Shown: positions 61,740-64,000 of the stretch, one piece after another
Numbering within the stretch: the stretch's first letter is position 1
Layout of the letters: each line of letters starts with the position of its first letter
DNA from: Sanderia malayensis
Taxonomy: Eukaryota > Cnidaria > Scyphozoa > Semaeostomeae > Pelagiidae
NCBI GenBank assembly: GCA_013076295.1
Contig: RQOL01000861.1
Location: forward strand, 4,092,001-4,156,000
DNA: 64,000 nt
Direction of reading: 5' to 3'
Program-made: the position numbers and the translations under genes
Notes under the pieces: generated by a model
Databases searched by the model: none
Told to the model about the DNA's origin: nothing
The model's input: only the letters and a program-made list of their open reading frames with translations

Positions 61740-62807
61740 ATGGATCCGATTGTGATGAAAGCATTCATCATTGGCATGCTCTTGGGTAAGTTAAAAAAAG
61801 CGTATATAAACCGTAAATATAAATATAAATATAAATGTGTATATAAACCCATACGACCATAACAATTTGGATATGATCCTTCTTGGTAATTCCCACATAA
61901 ATATAGTATATAACTGCTCAGTTCACGATACATGTGCTGAATTATAAAAAAATTACTCTACTTTTGAAATAAATAAAATACTACCATTACAGGTGTATCA
62001 TTAGCTGTGCCATGTGATGAATTAGAATCCCTGTCAGAATGCTCGCCAGTTTGCAGAACTGGAAGCGAGGACGTTCCAGATCGAGGCCTCTGCGGCCTCA
62101 AACGTTGCTGCAGAACAAACTGCGCAGGTGTGGGAACGTTTTGCATTTCCAACGAGGAATCGTGCGAAAATACCGGAGAAGGCTTTGATGAAGTCGACGG
62201 AACATGTCCAAACGATGAAGAATTCCGATGTTGTCAACCAAGAAACGGAGCCTCAGGAGTTGAACCCCTTCCTGTGGGATATCCAGCCCAACCAGCACCA
62301 GTGCCAGTACCAACTTCGGCTCCAGCCCCGACTCCAGTCTCGACCCCAGCTCCTACTCCACCCCCAGCCCCTACTCCATCCCCAGCGAAAGCACCTGCTC
62401 CAGCCCCCAATCCAGCCCCAGAGAAACCGCCACCCCAGGCGCCGATTGCTGCTGAACAAGACGATGACGACGATGATGATGATGATGATGATGAGACGGA
62501 GGTAGCAGCCCCAGATACCCAACCTCAAGAGACGGAGCCGCCAACGACTCCTGCACCACAGCAACCGGACCCTAATGCACCGCAGCCACTGAAGAAACCG
62601 GCGATGAAAGTGAAATCGGCGAAAAAGAAGGCAGCAAAGAAAAACGAAAAGAAATCAAAAAAGATCAAAACAGCAAAGAAAGTTAAGGCAGCAAAGAAAG
62701 CTAAAACAGCAAAGAAAGCTAAGACAGCAAAGAAAACAAAGTCATCCAAGAAGGCAAAGAAAGCAAAAACTGGGGAAAAAAACGAAAACAAGAAGAAGAA
62801 AGACTGA
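61740..62807 (+). CDS. Secreted protein: Cys-rich head, Pro linker, poly-Asp, Lys-rich tail
   Basis: Two exons, 61740-61785 and 61993-62807, joined in phase 1, giving 286 aa. The signal peptide is split by the intron (MKAFIIGMLL then GVSLAV). The Cys-rich head (about 22-103) shows C, EC, VC, LC, RCCR, NC, GVGTFC, SC, GTC and RCC. Its RCCRxxCxGxGTFC core and V-G-CP-CC end match the protein at 33939-34724. A Pro/Ala/Thr/Ser linker with PAPTP-type repeats follows (about 105-155), then a 10-residue Asp run, another Pro/Thr/Gln part, and about 75 residues dominated by KKAKTA-type repeats like a histone H1 tail. The result is strongly charge-segregated. Domain not recognised as named. Likely an extracellular anionic/cationic linker (inference). 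A possible signal ATTAAA lies near 62920. Confidence 0.83.
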
Positions 62808-63699
62808 GAACGCTTAGCATCAAAAGTGATACCCTGGTATGTGGTACAAGGGATGGCGCAATATGCAAGACGCTTAGAAAATTTGTAAGACAATAATAGA
62901 TCTTGAAATTTGCTGAAAAATTAAAAAATATATTTGTAATACACCGTTTCTACATCGCAAGTTTAATGCGCTAACAAAATTGAATCTTACGAGCTGCTTT
63001 TCAAGAACCAAAGCGAAATATAAAGGCGTATATACCCATACGATAATAACAGTTTGGATACTCCCACAGAAATATAGTTTAGAGCTTTTTACTAGCTACA
63101 CGATACATATTGTGCTGAAATACCAGTTGGTTATACATCGATAGAAAATCAACTGCTGCAATATTAGCGAAAAGTAGAACTAATTATTCAAGATTACGCA
63201 GATACGAATATATTTTATCTAACATTAAAAATATTGATTTATATACGATTGTGATTGAGGTTAAAAGACTTGCATGTTGAATAAGAGAGATTCCATGATC
63301 GGATCATTCAATCAACCAATCATTGGTTTTCAATCATTGGCTCGAAACACCAATGATCGAAAAAATCAACAATCAGATTGATATATTGATGGTAGGCCGG
63401 GCTCACCCCAAAACGCCGTCTACACCTCAAAAGCACAAATGCCAAAATTATCCTGAAAGACACGATTACCAATACAAAAAATTATCCAAACCCTTGTGTA
63501 TCCAAACCATAGCAGCAATATTAATAATAATAATACAAGTCTGCCCTCTTATAGCAAATGGCTATCATTTTACTCAAAATCTACGAAGCTATATAAAAAC
63601 CTATTGTATGGGAACTCGGCGCAAAAAGTGCGACAATTTCCGTAATTAAATATTAGTAGAGGAAGGTTAAAATCGTTCATTGATTAACTGTGTACTTAC
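62808..63699. other. Intergenic region, no supported gene
   Basis: AT-rich. A plus frame at 63323-63649 has a hydrophobic segment (AAILIIIIQVCPLIANG) and a Cys-containing end, but its start is not an ATG and no splice chain or homology supports it. CAATCATTGG-type motifs repeat at about 63316-63352. Confidence 0.45.
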
Positions 63700-63841
63700 C
63701 TTTCCAGAATATTTTCTTGCTCGTTTTTTCTTTGGATTTCGCGTCCTTCTTTGACTTATGATCCTTCTCTAAATTTAATTTGAATTCTTTGATTTTTCTT
63801 TTGATAAGAGCTCGGTCATCGCCGTGAACGACACCCAAATC
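63700..63841 (-). CDS. Internal exon of a Lys-rich protein, possible end of a SAM domain
   Basis: On the minus strand, an acceptor (tttttttcag) precedes 63841 and a donor (GTAAGT) follows 63700. The 142-bp exon is open in one frame and reads DLGVVHGDDRALIKRKIKEF followed by a Lys/Glu/Asp-rich stretch ending in KIFWK. LGV..GDR..I...IKE is the usual look of the last helix of a SAM domain, so the exon may end such a domain. The other exons lie outside the window or were not found. Gene identity unknown. Confidence 0.5.
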
Positions 63842-64000
63842 CTGAAAAAAGTAAATACCACTTGAAGTACACCACTAATCAATTGCAGTAACGGTTATGT
63901 CTAGATCAAGTGTATTCAACCCCTGGAGAGCCAATATAACACATATTACCAGGAGGTTCATGCATAGAAAATTTCATGTTGTCTTTAAAATGCTACAACC

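Noticed and set aside
63323..63649. Possible small secreted protein with a hydrophobic segment and Cys-containing end
   Set aside because: No ATG directly before the hydrophobic segment, and no phase-1 signal exon like the neighbouring secreted genes.

Overview
The window is animal nuclear DNA: AT-rich, sparsely genic, with spliced genes (GT..AG introns, polypyrimidine tracts), AATAAA signals, TTAGGG-type telomeric repeat patches, microsatellites and several small TA-flanked inverted-repeat elements. A FoxA forkhead factor and a Popeye-domain protein place it in Metazoa. The C-terminal GCYKD...GGPW module of one secreted protein is a type I associate with extracellular proteins of cnidarians and other marine invertebrates. 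I lean towards a cnidarian or similar marine invertebrate, but the sequence does not settle the species.

Layout. 1-17437 is a gene-poor stretch of repeats: telomere-repeat-bearing 146-bp units, a foldback element, TA-flanked inverted-repeat elements and a 21-bp minisatellite. 17438-18346 (-) is an intronless foxA. 18347-31703 is a second desert with scattered small elements. 31704-33405 (-) is a four-exon POPDC gene.

From 33.9 kb to 62.8 kb lies the most unusual part. Six spliced genes encode secreted proteins, most of them low-complexity or disordered: a small Cys-rich protein (-), a Gln/Met/Pro/Asn-rich 955-aa protein, a basic-tailed 318-aa protein, a 967-aa Asp/His-rich protein, an 862-aa Gly/Ser/Leu and Met-Gly-repeat protein ending in the GCYKD module, and a 286-aa protein with a Cys-rich head, Pro linker, poly-Asp and Lys-rich tail. 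In all six, the signal-peptide exon is short and ends in phase 1. Among them sit three single-coding-exon enzymes with N-terminal hydrophobic anchors or signals: a GT92-type glycosyltransferase and two different SGNH-fold hydrolases or acyltransferases. The first and last genes of the array carry related Cys-rich domains.

Working hypothesis (inference): a local gene set for an extracellular material such as matrix, skeleton, cuticle, capsule or mucus, with oppositely charged, His-rich and Met/Gly-rich scaffold proteins plus enzymes that could decorate or acyl-modify glycans. The right edge holds one exon (-) of a Lys-rich protein that resembles the end of a SAM domain. All exon models were made by eye from frame, phase and splice consensus.
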